In this document: positions 55,594 through 64,000 of the stretch, piece by piece
Layout of the letters: each line of letters starts with the position of its first letter
Numbering within the stretch: the stretch's first letter is position 1
Assembly (NCBI RefSeq): GCF_005144715.1
Contig: NZ_SWKR01000002.1
Coordinates: 1,000,146-1,064,145, forward strand
Direction: 5' to 3'
From: Sphingomonas baiyangensis
GTDB taxonomy: Bacteria > Pseudomonadota > Alphaproteobacteria > Sphingomonadales > Sphingomonadaceae
Length of the DNA: 64,000 nt
Notes under the pieces: model-generated
The model's database searches: none
The model's input: only the letters and a program-made list of their open reading frames with translations
Told to the model about the DNA's origin: nothing
Position numbers and translations under genes: made by a program

Positions 55594-55809
55594 ATGGGGT
55601 TGCTGCTCGTATCGCTGCTGTTCGCCGCCGCACTCGCGCTCGCCGTGGCGGTGATCTACCTCACCGTTGCGCCCGAATATGCGCGCATCCGCTCGCTGCT
55701 GGTGGATGGCGTAACGCCCGCCGCTCTGGTGGCGGTCCCTGTGCGTCGGCGCGTGCGCGTCAGTCCGCCGCGCCGGACGCTGGCGCGGGCGCTGCGCGAA
55801 GCCGCCTGA
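55594..55809 (+). CDS. Small single-pass membrane protein (candidate SOS-induced)
   Basis: A 71-residue product with one N-terminal hydrophobic helix (residues 2-25) and a short, very basic tail (VRRRVRVSPPRR). GAGGGAGGG lies 5 bases before the ATG, a strong ribosome site. The upstream promoter carries a GAAC-N7-GAAC LexA-type box. Small LexA-controlled membrane proteins such as Caulobacter SidA inhibit division, but no sequence similarity to SidA is claimed. Its last 50 bases overlap the 3' end of pssA on the other strand, so the true end, or even the gene, deserves checking. Confidence 0.55.
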   Translation: MGLLLVSLLFAAALALAVAVIYLTVAPEYARIRSLLVDGVTPAALVAVPVRRRVRVSPPRRTLARALREAA

Positions 55810-56542
55810 CGCGGGCATAGCTCGCGATGCTGAACGGGATCGTCGCCAGATAGGCGACGCAGATCGCGGTCAGCGTCTGCCAAGGTGCCGACACCAGTGC
55901 GGCGGCAAGAACGACCACCACGATGATCGCCTCGAAACGCGCCGAGCGACGCAGCCGCAGCGACGACCACGAGAAGGTCGCGAGGTTCGAAACCATCAGG
56001 AAGGCGATGAACGCCACCCATGGCGCGACCAGCCATGCCGAGCCGAATACGGGCTCGCCCGACCAGAACCAGCAATAGAGCGGCAGCATCGCCAGGCCGG
56101 CGCCCGCCGGTGCGGGCACGCCGGTGAGAAAGCCCGCCGATTTGTGCGGCTGCTCGGCGACGTCGATCGCCGCGTTGAAGCGCGCGAGCCGCAGGGCGCA
56201 GAACACCGCGTAGATCAGCGCCACGATCCAGCCGATGCGCGGCAGATCGGACAGTGCCCACAGATAGATGATGAGCGCGGGCGATACGCCGAACGAGATC
56301 GAATCGGCCAAACTGTCGAGCTCGGCGCCGAACCGGCTCTCGCCGCGCACGAACCGCGCGACGCGCCCGTCGATGCCGTCGAGCACGCCCGCCAGCAGGA
56401 TCATCAACACCGCGCGCTCCCACTCGCCCGACAGCGCGAAGCGGATGCCGGTGAGGCCCGAGCACAAGGCAAGCGCCGTAATGGCGTTGGGCGCGAACGA
56501 ACGCAGCGGGATGCCGCGCGCCCGCGGAACGGGACGCGCCAT
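55760..56542 (-). CDS. pssA: CDP-diacylglycerol--serine O-phosphatidyltransferase
   Basis: Makes phosphatidylserine in the inner membrane, the precursor for Psd next door. The 260-residue protein has the CDP-alcohol phosphotransferase motif D-G-x2-A-R-x8-G-x3-D-x3-D at residues 58-80 and about six to eight hydrophobic helices. Its start shares one base with the psd stop (TAATG), so the two are coupled. Its 3' end overlaps a small plus-strand gene. Confidence 0.95.
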   Translation of the reverse strand: MARPVPRARGIPLRSFAPNAITALALCSGLTGIRFALSGEWERAVLMILLAGVLDGIDGRVARFVRGESRFGAELDSLADSISFGVSPALIIYLWALSDLPRIGWIVALIYAVFCALRLARFNAAIDVAEQPHKSAGFLTGVPAPAGAGLAMLPLYCWFWSGEPVFGSAWLVAPWVAFIAFLMVSNLATFSWSSLRLRRSARFEAIIVVVVLAAALVSAPWQTLTAICVAYLATIPFSIASYARVRRLRAAPAPASGAAD

Positions 56543-57273
56543 TATTGCGCCACGCCCGTCGGCGCCTCGGCACCGCGACGGCCGATGATCGTCTCGCCCG
56601 CGATGCTGCGCTGGCCGAGGATCACCTGCGGGGCATAGCCCTCGGGCAGGAAGACGTCGACGCGGCTGCCGAAGCGGATGAGGCCGATACGCTGGCCCGC
56701 CACCACCATGTCGCCCGGCTTGACGAAGCCGAGGATACGCCGCGCCACCAGCCCGGCGATCTGCGTGAAGCCGATACGCAGCCCCTCGGGCGTCTCCACC
56801 ACGATATGCTGGCGCTCATTCTCGTCCGACGCCTTGTCGAGATCGGCGTTGAGGAACTTGCCCGAGATGTAGATGACCTGCCGCACGATGCCGGTGACGG
56901 GCGTGCGATTGATGTGCACGTCGAACACGCTCATGAAGATCGACACGCGCATCATCGGCGCGTCGCTAAGGCCGTTGGGGCCGGCGAGCTCGGGCGGCAG
57001 CGGCACGCGCTGGATCATCGTCACCAGACCGTCGGCGGGTGCGACGATCAGCCCCTCGCCCTGCGGCGTGGTGCGCACCGGATCGCGGAAGAACGCCGCC
57101 ACCCAGATGCCGAGCATGATGAGCGGCCATGCCACGAACCAGCCGAGCCAGATGAGCGCGACGAGCGTGACCGCCGCCACGATGAGCACATATTTGCGGC
57201 CTTCGGGGTGCATGGCGGGAAAGCGCCACTTCACCGTCGTGGTGCCGACGGGCGGCTTGTCGAGAGATGCCAT
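56542..57273 (-). CDS. psd: Phosphatidylserine decarboxylase proenzyme
   Basis: Converts phosphatidylserine to phosphatidylethanolamine. The 243-residue short bacterial form has two N-terminal hydrophobic helices (about 29-62), [11 protein letters not shown], and the self-cleavage site Gly202-Ser203 (IRFGSRVDV), where Ser becomes the pyruvoyl group of the alpha chain. First gene of the psd-pssA operon, divergent from icd with a 120-base gap. Confidence 0.95.
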   Translation of the reverse strand: MASLDKPPVGTTTVKWRFPAMHPEGRKYVLIVAAVTLVALIWLGWFVAWPLIMLGIWVAAFFRDPVRTTPQGEGLIVAPADGLVTMIQRVPLPPELAGPNGLSDAPMMRVSIFMSVFDVHINRTPVTGIVRQVIYISGKFLNADLDKASDENERQHIVVETPEGLRIGFTQIAGLVARRILGFVKPGDMVVAGQRIGLIRFGSRVDVFLPEGYAPQVILGQRSIAGETIIGRRGAEAPTGVAQ

Positions 57274-57393
57274 CCCGCCGAGATAGCCGCGCCGCCCCGG
57301 CGATACAACGCTTCATCGCCCGCCGATGGTTGATCGCCCGGCGCCCGCCCTCTAGAGCGCGGGCAAACCTCCCTCAGGACAAGCGAGATATTG

Positions 57394-58614
57394 ATGGCCA
57401 AGATCAAGGTGAAGACGCCCGTCGTGGAGATCGACGGCGACGAGATGACGCGGATCATCTGGGCGTGGATCCGCGAGCGCCTCATCCTTCCCTATCTCGA
57501 CATCGACCTCGAATATTACGACCTCGCCGTCGAGAAGCGCGACGAGACCGACGACAAGATCACCGTCGACAGCGCCAGGGCGATCCAGAAATACGGCGTC
57601 GGCGTGAAGTGCGCGACGATCACCCCCGACGAGCAACGCGTCGAGGAGTTCGGCCTCAAGAAGATGTGGAAGTCGCCCAACGGCACGATCCGCAACATCC
57701 TGGGCGGTGTGGTGTTTCGCGAGCCGATCGTCATCTCGAACGTGCCGCGGCTGGTGCCGGGCTGGACCAAGCCGATCGTCGTCGGCCGCCACGCATTCGG
57801 CGACCAGTATCGCGCGACCGACTTCAAGGTGCCCGGCCCCGGCAAGCTGCGGCTGGTGTTCGAAGGCGACGACGGCGCGGTGATCGACGAGGAAGTGTTC
57901 CGTTTCCCCTCGCCCGGTGTCGCGATGGCGATGTACAATCTCGACGATTCGATCCGCGACTTCGCGCGCGCCAGCCTCAATTACGGGCTCGATCGCAAGT
58001 GGCCGGTCTATCTGTCGACCAAGAACACGATCATGAAGGCCTATGACGGGCGCTTCAAGGACATCTTCCAGGAAGTGTTCGAGACCGAGTTCGAGGACCA
58101 GTTCAAGGCCGAGGGCATCGAATACCAGCACCGCCTGATCGACGACATGGTGGCATCGGCGCTGAAATGGCACGGCGAATTCGTGTGGGCGTGCAAGAAT
58201 TACGACGGCGACGTCCAGTCGGATACCGTCGCACAGGGCTTCGGCTCGCTCGGCCTGATGACCTCGGTGCTGATGACGCCCGACGGCAAGACTATCGAGG
58301 CCGAGGCCGCGCACGGCACCGTAACGCGCCATTATCGCCAGCACCAGCAGGGCAAGGCGACCTCGACCAACCCGATCGCCTCGATCTTCGCGTGGACCGG
58401 CGGCCTGAAGTATCGCGGCAAGTTCGACGGCACGCCCGACGTGACGCGCTTCGCCGAGACGCTCGAGCGCGTGTGCGTCGAGACGGTGGAAAGCGGGCAG
58501 ATGACCAAGGATCTGGCGATCCTCATCGGACCCGACCAGCCCTGGATGACGACCGAGCAGTTCTTCGAGGCGATCCGCCAGAACCTCGAGACCGCCATGG
58601 CCGGTTGGAACTGA
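57394..58614 (+). CDS. icd: NADP-dependent isocitrate dehydrogenase
   Basis: TCA-cycle oxidative decarboxylation of isocitrate to 2-oxoglutarate. The 406-residue dimeric eukaryote-like type has substrate motif [12 protein letters not shown] (around residue 95), the [11 protein letters not shown] and [10 protein letters not shown] metal region, and the [10 protein letters not shown] cofactor loop. ATG 57394 is chosen; the TTG immediately before it would add one residue. A strong terminator follows. Confidence 0.97.
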   Translation: MAKIKVKTPVVEIDGDEMTRIIWAWIRERLILPYLDIDLEYYDLAVEKRDETDDKITVDSARAIQKYGVGVKCATITPDEQRVEEFGLKKMWKSPNGTIRNILGGVVFREPIVISNVPRLVPGWTKPIVVGRHAFGDQYRATDFKVPGPGKLRLVFEGDDGAVIDEEVFRFPSPGVAMAMYNLDDSIRDFARASLNYGLDRKWPVYLSTKNTIMKAYDGRFKDIFQEVFETEFEDQFKAEGIEYQHRLIDDMVASALKWHGEFVWACKNYDGDVQSDTVAQGFGSLGLMTSVLMTPDGKTIEAEAAHGTVTRHYRQHQQGKATSTNPIASIFAWTGGLKYRGKFDGTPDVTRFAETLERVCVETVESGQMTKDLAILIGPDQPWMTTEQFFEAIRQNLETAMAGWN

Positions 58615-58635
58615 CCCCCATCCCACGCGTGCACG

Positions 58636-58665
58636 AAACCCCGCCCTCACCCGGCGGGGTTTTTT
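58636..58665 (+). terminator. Rho-independent terminator after icd
   Basis: Perfect stem CCCCGCC/GGCGGGG with loop CTCACCC and A/U extension, followed by six U residues, 22 bases beyond the icd stop. Confidence 0.9.
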
Positions 58666-58713
58666 GTGCCCCGCGCATGACAAGCCGGGGCGTGCATGCT
58701 TTAGGGTAGCCGC

Positions 58714-60519
58714 ATGGCCCTAGATCTTCAGAACAGCGGCATCTCCGACGCGCTCGTCATCCTCGGCGCGGCGGGGCTGGTGATCCCGGCGTTCGCACGC
58801 TTCAAGATCTCTCCGGTCATCGGCTTCATCCTGGTCGGCATCCTCGTCGGCCCCAATGCGCTGGGGTCGATGATCGGTTCGGTGCCGTGGCTCTATTACG
58901 TCACCATCTCCGATCCCGAGGCCATCGCGCCCTTCGCCGAGTTCGGCATCATCCTGCTTTTGTTCACCATCGGCCTCGAGCTGTCGCTCAAGCGACTCTG
59001 GGCGATGCGCGGCATGGTGTTCGGCATCGGCGCCGCCGAGTTGCTGGTATCGGGGCTGCTGATCGGCTTTGCGCTGCATCTGCTCGGCCAGCCCTGGGGC
59101 GGCGCGATCGGGCTGGGACTGGCGCTGGCGCTATCGTCGACCGCGCTCGTGCTGCCGATCGCGGGCATGCATTCGGCAGTGGGGCGCGGCGCCTTCGCGA
59201 TGCTGCTGTTCGAGGATGTGGCGCTGGTGCCGATCATCTTCATGCTCGGCGCGCTTGCGCCCACTGCTACCAGCGAAGGCTGGAAGGGGCTCACCGAAGT
59301 GGCGATCGCCGGCGGGCTTACCGTCGTCGGGCTGTATCTGGCGGGGCGCTTCATCCTGCCGCGGATGTTCGCGCAGGCGGCGCGCACCAAGAGCCCCGAA
59401 CTGTTCCTCGCGGCATCGCTGCTGGTGGTCATCGCCGCCAGCCTTGCCACCGGCGCGGCCGGGCTGTCGCCGATCGTCGGCGCGCTGCTTGCCGGCCTGC
59501 TGATCGCCGAGACCGAATATCATGGCGAGGTTGAGGCGATCACCGCGCCGTTCAAGGGCCTCGCGCTCGGCGTGTTCCTGATCTCGGTGGGCATGGCGCT
59601 CGATCTGCGCCTCGTCGCGCGCTACTGGCCCGAGCTGCTCGCGGCGATCGCCGGGGTGATGGCGGTCAAGGCGATCGTCACGATGCTGCTGCTGCGCCTT
59701 GCCGGCGCGCGGCCCGGTACGGCGGCCGAAACGGGCGTGCTGATGGCGAGCCCCTCGGAAACCACGCTGATCGTGCTCGGCACCGCGACCGCCGCGGGGC
59801 TAATCCAGCCCTCGACCGCGGCGTTCTGGACGACGGTGACGGCGATCGGCCTCACGATCACGCCGCTGCTCGCCAAGGGCGGGCGGCTGATCGCGCGCCA
59901 GATCGAGAAGCGCACCGCCGATGCCGTGACCGCCGCCGAAGTGGCAGGCGATCGCACCGCGCACGGCACCGTCATCATCGGCTTCGGGCGCGTTGGCCGC
60001 ACCGTGGCCGAGATGCTGCGGATGCACGACAAGCCCTATCTGGCGATCGACGCCGATATCGACGTGGTCAACGAGGCGCGGCTCGCCGGCTACAATGTCG
60101 AGTTTGGCGACGTCGCACGCAGCGACATGGTCGACCGGCTCAACCTTGGTCATGCCAAGGCGCTGATCGTGACGATGGACGATCCGGTACAGAGCGTGCG
60201 GCTGACGCGCCGCGTGCGCGGCTGGGTGCCCGAGCTGCCGATCATCGTGCGCGCGCGCGATGCCGCGCACGCGGCGCAACTCTACAAGGCGGGCGCCACC
60301 GACGCGGTGCCCGAGGCGCTCGAAAGCTCGCTGCAACTCTCGGAGGCGGTGCTCGTCGACCTGGGCGTGGCGGTGGGGCCGGTGATCGCCTCGATCCACG
60401 AGAAGCGCGACGAGATGCGCCGCGCGATCAAGGCCGCCGCGGATCTTGATCGCGAGCCGCGCATCCGCAAGCTGCGCAGCGCCGCCCCCGCCGACGGCAG
60501 CGCCACCGCGCCGCGCTGA
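58714..60519 (+). CDS. CPA2-family cation:proton antiporter with TrkA-N domain (KefB/KefC-like)
   Basis: A 601-residue inner-membrane protein. The first about 390 residues hold some 12 helices with the Na+/H+ exchanger pattern (ALSSTALVLPIAGMHSAVGRG; LLLFTIGLELSLKRLW). A soluble Rossmann domain then starts at VIIGFGRVGRTVAEML (about residue 420) and regulates the pore by nucleotide binding. KefB/C export K+ under electrophile stress; whether glutathione controls this one cannot be read. No ancillary KefF/G gene is adjacent. ATG 58714 follows the icd terminator closely; a separate promoter must lie in the 99-base gap. Confidence 0.9.
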   Translation: MALDLQNSGISDALVILGAAGLVIPAFARFKISPVIGFILVGILVGPNALGSMIGSVPWLYYVTISDPEAIAPFAEFGIILLLFTIGLELSLKRLWAMRGMVFGIGAAELLVSGLLIGFALHLLGQPWGGAIGLGLALALSSTALVLPIAGMHSAVGRGAFAMLLFEDVALVPIIFMLGALAPTATSEGWKGLTEVAIAGGLTVVGLYLAGRFILPRMFAQAARTKSPELFLAASLLVVIAASLATGAAGLSPIVGALLAGLLIAETEYHGEVEAITAPFKGLALGVFLISVGMALDLRLVARYWPELLAAIAGVMAVKAIVTMLLLRLAGARPGTAAETGVLMASPSETTLIVLGTATAAGLIQPSTAAFWTTVTAIGLTITPLLAKGGRLIARQIEKRTADAVTAAEVAGDRTAHGTVIIGFGRVGRTVAEMLRMHDKPYLAIDADIDVVNEARLAGYNVEFGDVARSDMVDRLNLGHAKALIVTMDDPVQSVRLTRRVRGWVPELPIIVRARDAAHAAQLYKAGATDAVPEALESSLQLSEAVLVDLGVAVGPVIASIHEKRDEMRRAIKAAADLDREPRIRKLRSAAPADGSATAPR

Positions 60520-60590
60520 GACGGCGCATTGCCCGGCGCGCGCCACGCGCCTAAGCTGACGATCGCACGACCGGGGAGGCTTTGGCGCCG

Positions 60591-60959
60591 ATGCAGTTTT
60601 TACGAACGCTGATGTGGGTGCTGCTTGCGGTGCTGGCGGTCGCCTTCTCGTTCAACAACTGGACGGTAGTGGCGGTGCGGCTGTGGGGCGGGCTGGTGGC
60701 CGATATCAACCTGCCGCTGCTGCTCGCCATCGCCGGCGCGGTCGGCTTCGTGCCGCTCTACCTGTATCATCTGGCGGCCACGTGGCGGCTGAGGAACCGG
60801 ATCGCCTCGCTCGAACGCGCGACGGCGGACATGTCGGCAGCGCCCGCCGCACCACCGGCGCTGGCGCCGGGCGACACCGCAGTGACGGTGCCGGTGGCTT
60901 CGGCAGCTACCTCGGACCCGGCGGTCGATCCCGCGCCGGCGGAACCGGCGCGCCCATGA
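60591..60959 (+). CDS. LapA/DUF1049-like small membrane protein
   Basis: A 122-residue protein with two hydrophobic helices (about residues 5-25 and 40-65) and the SFNNWTVVAVRLWGG spacing typical of LapA-domain proteins, which in E. coli help control LPS assembly. The C-terminal 50 residues are Ala/Pro rich and probably disordered. ATG 60591 is preferred over TTG 60582 because of its spacing from GGGGAGG. In a host that probably lacks LPS the role may differ. Its stop overlaps pyrF (ATGA). Confidence 0.75.
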   Translation: MQFLRTLMWVLLAVLAVAFSFNNWTVVAVRLWGGLVADINLPLLLAIAGAVGFVPLYLYHLAATWRLRNRIASLERATADMSAAPAAPPALAPGDTAVTVPVASAATSDPAVDPAPAEPARP

Positions 60960-61630
60960 GCACGCGCATCTATGTAGCGCTCGACACGCCGATGCTCGAG
61001 CAGGCGCGGACGATCGCGACGCGCGTGCGGCATCATGTCGGCGGCATCAAGCTCGGGCTCGAATTCTTCATGGCGAACGGGCGCGCGGGCGTGCGCGAAA
61101 TGGCCGAGATCGGTCTGCCGATCTTCCTCGACCTCAAGTTTCACGACATTCCCAATACTGTCGCCAAGGCGATCCAGGCGCTGCGCCCGCTCGAGCCGGC
61201 GATCCTGACGGTGCATGCTGCCGGCGGTCGCGCGATGATGGAGGATGCCAAGGCGGCGGCGGCCACAGGCACCAGGGTGGTGGCGGTGACGATGCTCACC
61301 AGCCTCGACGGGCCAGACCTCAAATCGATCGGCCTCGCGCCCGATCCGCATGAGCAGGTGGTGCGCCTGACCGAACTGGCGCGCGAGGCGGGGATCGACG
61401 GCGTGGTGTGCTCGGGCGCCGAGGTCGGCGCGGCGAAGGCGGCATGGCCGCAGGGCTTCTTCGTGGTGCCCGGCGTACGACCTGCCGATGGTGCGCATGG
61501 CGACCAGAAACGCGTCGTCACGCCGCGCGCCGCGCTCGACGCCGGCGCCTCGATCCTCGTCATCGGCCGGCCGATCACGCAGGCCGAGGATCCCGATCAG
61601 GCCGCCCGCGCGATCGAGGCGACACTCTAA
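60956..61630 (+). CDS. pyrF: Orotidine-5'-phosphate decarboxylase
   Basis: Last step of UMP synthesis. The 224-residue TIM barrel has the catalytic Lys/Asp array FLDLKFHDIPNTV, the phosphate site VVPGVRP and IGRPIT near the end. The start overlaps the LapA-like gene stop (ATGA), a common alphaproteobacterial arrangement. Confidence 0.96.
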   Translation: MSTRIYVALDTPMLEQARTIATRVRHHVGGIKLGLEFFMANGRAGVREMAEIGLPIFLDLKFHDIPNTVAKAIQALRPLEPAILTVHAAGGRAMMEDAKAAAATGTRVVAVTMLTSLDGPDLKSIGLAPDPHEQVVRLTELAREAGIDGVVCSGAEVGAAKAAWPQGFFVVPGVRPADGAHGDQKRVVTPRAALDAGASILVIGRPITQAEDPDQAARAIEATL

Positions 61631-61722
61631 GCCCGCTTGACTCGCCGCGAGCGTGCGGCATCGTGCGACATCATATCCTCGGCGCAATCGCGCCATCCCT
61701 GCCCTGTTCGATGGAGAATCCG

Positions 61723-63297
61723 ATGCGTCGTCCGCTCATCACGACTGCCGCCAGCCTCGCGCTACTCGCGACCCCGGCACTGGCACAGACCGAGCGCGCG
61801 CCGGTGAGCAGCGGGGTAGTACCCGCCGAGGTCGCCAACACCGCCGAGCGGCCGATCCGCTTTGCCGCCACGGCACCGGCAGGCGGCGTGCTCGCGATCC
61901 CGATGGCGGGCGCCGCCGACACTGTGCGTGTGCCCGCTGCGATCGCCGCTGCCGTGCAGAGCGCCGTCGCCAGCGCGAAGTTCGAGGCCGGGGCCAATGC
62001 GACGCTCGATCTCTATGGCGTGGGCGGCTATGATCGCGTGATGCTGGTGGGCGTTCCCACGGGCAGCCTGAGCGCGGTGCAGCTTGCCGATCTGGGCGGC
62101 AGCGTCGCGCAGGCGACGGCGACATCGGCGACGCCCGTCGCGATCCTCACCGCCGGCCTGCAAAGCGCGGTCGCGACGCCCGCCGCGCATGTGGCGCGCG
62201 GCGTGGGGCTGGGGCAGTATCGCTTCGACCGTCTCAAGACCGTTGATCGTACCACCGCGAACGCGCAGCCGATCGTGATCGTCGCGGGCGACGATGCGGC
62301 ACAGGCCTATGCGCGCGACCATGCCGGACTGGTCGACGGCGTGCGGATGACGCGCGATCTCATCACGATGCCATCGAACCTCAAATATCCCGAGAGCTTC
62401 GTCGCGATTGCGCGCGCGATGTTCGAGGGCGTGCCCAACACGCGCATCACCGTGCTCGACGAGCCGCAGATGCGGCGGCTCAACATGGGTTCGATCCTGT
62501 CGGTCTCGCAGGGGTCGAGCCGGCCGGCGCGGATGATGATCGTCGAGTATCGCGGCGGCGGGGACGCCGCGCCGCTCGCGCTGATCGGCAAGGGCATCAC
62601 GTTCGACAGCGGCGGCATCTCGCTGAAGCCCGGCGCGGGAATGGAGGACATGCGCGGCGACATGTCGGGCGCGGCGGCAGTGATCGGCGGCGTGCTGGCG
62701 GCGGCGAAGCGCGGCGCGCGCGCCAATGTGGTGGCGATCGCGGCGCTGGCCGAGAACATGCCCGGCGCCAATGCCAGCCGCCCCGGCGACGTCGTGCGCA
62801 CGATGAACGGCCGCACGATCGAGATCATCAGCACCGATGCAGAGGGCCGCATGGTGCTGGCCGACGCCAACCAGTATGCGATCGACCGCTACAAGCCCGC
62901 CGCCGTCGTCAACATCGCGACGCTCACCGGCGCGATCGTGACCGCGCTGGGCGACGACTATGCCGGCCTGTTCGCCCGCGACGAGGCTCTGGCCGACCGG
63001 ATCGAGGCGGCAGCGGCAAGCTCGGGCGATCCGGTGTGGCGGATGCCGCTGCATCCGAGCTATGCCGAGGACATGGCCTCGCCGATCGCCGACATCGCCA
63101 ATGCCGTGCGTATCCCGGGCGCCGGCGCCGGGCGCGGCGCGCATTTCATCGGGTTCCTGACGCCCGAGCCGACGCCATGGGCGCATATCGACATGGCGGG
63201 CATGGATTCGTCGAGCGGCACGCCGACTGCGCCCAAAGGCGCGCCGGGCTTCGGCGTGCGGCTGTTCGACGACCTGATCCGCAGCTACGAGCGATGA
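61723..63297 (+). CDS. Exported M17-family leucyl aminopeptidase
   Basis: A 524-residue metallo-aminopeptidase. ATG 61723 is chosen because GGAGA precedes it and gives a signal peptide (MRRPLITTAASLALLATPALA); ATG 61711 would bury that ribosome site. M17 motifs are complete: Lys290 (GKGITFDSGGIS), MRGDMSGAA, and STDAEGRMVLAD with Asp372 and Glu374. Classical PepA is cytoplasmic, so a signal peptide marks the periplasmic or secreted subgroup that trims peptides outside the cytoplasm. Downstream trpF starts 13 bases after the stop. Confidence 0.92.
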   Translation: MRRPLITTAASLALLATPALAQTERAPVSSGVVPAEVANTAERPIRFAATAPAGGVLAIPMAGAADTVRVPAAIAAAVQSAVASAKFEAGANATLDLYGVGGYDRVMLVGVPTGSLSAVQLADLGGSVAQATATSATPVAILTAGLQSAVATPAAHVARGVGLGQYRFDRLKTVDRTTANAQPIVIVAGDDAAQAYARDHAGLVDGVRMTRDLITMPSNLKYPESFVAIARAMFEGVPNTRITVLDEPQMRRLNMGSILSVSQGSSRPARMMIVEYRGGGDAAPLALIGKGITFDSGGISLKPGAGMEDMRGDMSGAAAVIGGVLAAAKRGARANVVAIAALAENMPGANASRPGDVVRTMNGRTIEIISTDAEGRMVLADANQYAIDRYKPAAVVNIATLTGAIVTALGDDYAGLFARDEALADRIEAAAASSGDPVWRMPLHPSYAEDMASPIADIANAVRIPGAGAGRGAHFIGFLTPEPTPWAHIDMAGMDSSSGTPTAPKGAPGFGVRLFDDLIRSYER

Positions 63298-63310
63298 TCG
63301 CGCCGCGCCG

Positions 63311-63943
63311 ATGACGGGCGCCAAGATCTGTGGTCTCAGCGACCCCGCCACGCTCGATGCGGCAGTAGCGGGTGGCGCCAGCAATGTCGGCTTCGTGTTC
63401 TTCGCGCCCTCGCCGCGCGACCTGCCGTTCGATCGCGCTGCGGGGCTGGCGGCGCGGGTGCCGGAGCATGTCGGCATCGTCGGCGTGTTCGTCGATCCCG
63501 ACGATGCACTGATCGACGCGGCGGTGGCGGCGGGGAGCCTGACCGCGATCCAGTTGCACAAGACCGCGCCCCCGCGCATCGCCGAGCTTCGCCGGCGCAC
63601 CGGCCGCGAAACCTGGGCGGCACTGGCGGTAAAGACGCGCGCCGATCTCGACGGCGCGCGCGCGCTGGCGCAGGCGGCCGATCGCATCCTCTACGACGCC
63701 AAGACGCCCGAGGGCGCGGCGCTGCCCGGCGGCATGGGGCTGCGCTTCGACTGGGAGCTGCTGCGCGGCTTCGCGCATCCGCTGCCCTGGGCGCTGTCGG
63801 GCGGCCTCGACGCGGGCAATGTCGGCGAGGCGATCGAACGCACAGGCGCGCCGCTGGTCGACGTGTCGTCGGGCGTCGAGACCGCGCCGGGCGTGAAGGA
63901 CGCTGGCAAGATTGCGGCTTTCCTGAAGGCGGTGCGGCGCTAG
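63311..63943 (+). CDS. trpF: Phosphoribosylanthranilate isomerase
   Basis: Third step of tryptophan synthesis from anthranilate: converts PRA to CdRP. The 210-residue TIM barrel begins with the catalytic KICG motif, retains VGVFVDP, and has the catalytic Asp in ILYDAKTPEG and the phosphate site LSGGLDAGNV. In sphingomonads trpB and trpA usually follow; the window ends 57 bases later. Confidence 0.96.
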   Translation: MTGAKICGLSDPATLDAAVAGGASNVGFVFFAPSPRDLPFDRAAGLAARVPEHVGIVGVFVDPDDALIDAAVAAGSLTAIQLHKTAPPRIAELRRRTGRETWAALAVKTRADLDGARALAQAADRILYDAKTPEGAALPGGMGLRFDWELLRGFAHPLPWALSGGLDAGNVGEAIERTGAPLVDVSSGVETAPGVKDAGKIAAFLKAVRR

Positions 63944-64000
63944 CGGCGGGCGTGGCCTTTCGCCACCTCGACACGCTGCATCGCCACGGGTAAGCGCTCG

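Noticed and set aside
63940..64000. Short minus-strand frame reading into the window edge (19 codons ending ...KGHARR)
   Set aside because: Could be the 3' end of a gene that starts outside, but it overlaps the trpF stop and is too short to support.

Overview
The window is high-GC DNA from an alphaproteobacterium, most probably a sphingomonad (Sphingomonas or a close relative). The housekeeping synteny points there: serS-surE-nlpD, rpsB-tsf-pyrH-frr-uppS-cdsA-dxr-rseP-bamA-ompH-fabZ, pssA-psd, and pyrF near trpF. In the bamA-ompH-fabZ block ompH overlaps fabZ directly, and lpxD, lpxA and lpxB are absent. That fits a lineage known to replace LPS with glycosphingolipids. Genes are closely packed, with many ATGA/GTGA overlaps and several GTG or TTG starts. 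I saw no rRNA, tRNA, IS element or CRISPR array.

Layout. 1-11.9 kb is core: the 3' end of serS, surE, a NlpD-type lipoprotein, a K+ channel, a DUF486 protein, an alpha/beta hydrolase, asd, a HerA-type ATPase, a dipeptidyl peptidase IV, an AI-2E/PerM permease, rplS and trmD. 11.9-29.9 kb is an accessory catabolic region. It holds a thioredoxin-reductase-like enzyme, two DUF885 peptidases, a TonB receptor, an NTF2-like protein, two tandem COG1228-type amidohydrolases (a family that includes prolidases), DUF3311 plus a sodium:solute symporter, a LysR regulator, and a DapA-type enzyme followed by a three-subunit FAD/[2Fe-2S] dehydrogenase of the D-hydroxyproline (or opine) type, then a VOC protein and a Rid-family protein. 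30-43.4 kb holds two RTX-repeat animal-type heme peroxidases, of 1,022 and 2,794 residues, with two LuxR-type regulators. 43.5-57.3 kb is core translation, envelope and phospholipid synthesis. 57.4-64 kb holds icd, a CPA2 antiporter, a LapA-like protein, pyrF, an M17 aminopeptidase and trpF.

Two accessory systems stand out. First, the catabolic region looks like one regulon. The dyad TTGCG-N5-CGCAA, exact or with one mismatch, occurs in four intergenic gaps (17745, 20428, 25054, 28863), each in front of one or two transcription units of the locus and one of them in the LysR divergent promoter. My reading is a LysR-controlled route that imports and hydrolyses prolyl or hydroxyprolyl peptides and then oxidises the released imino acid. 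Second, the giant peroxidase resembles MopA, the Mn(II)-oxidising RTX heme peroxidase of Aurantimonas and Erythrobacter. It carries an unusual Ala-rich insertion of about 365 residues inside the peroxidase fold, and is preceded by a LuxR protein whose receiver domain has lost its phospho-acceptor Asp.

A third, smaller point is a GAAC-N7-GAAC motif (the alphaproteobacterial LexA box) in a promoter-like sequence upstream of a 71-residue single-pass membrane protein at 55594. It is a candidate SOS-induced small membrane protein.
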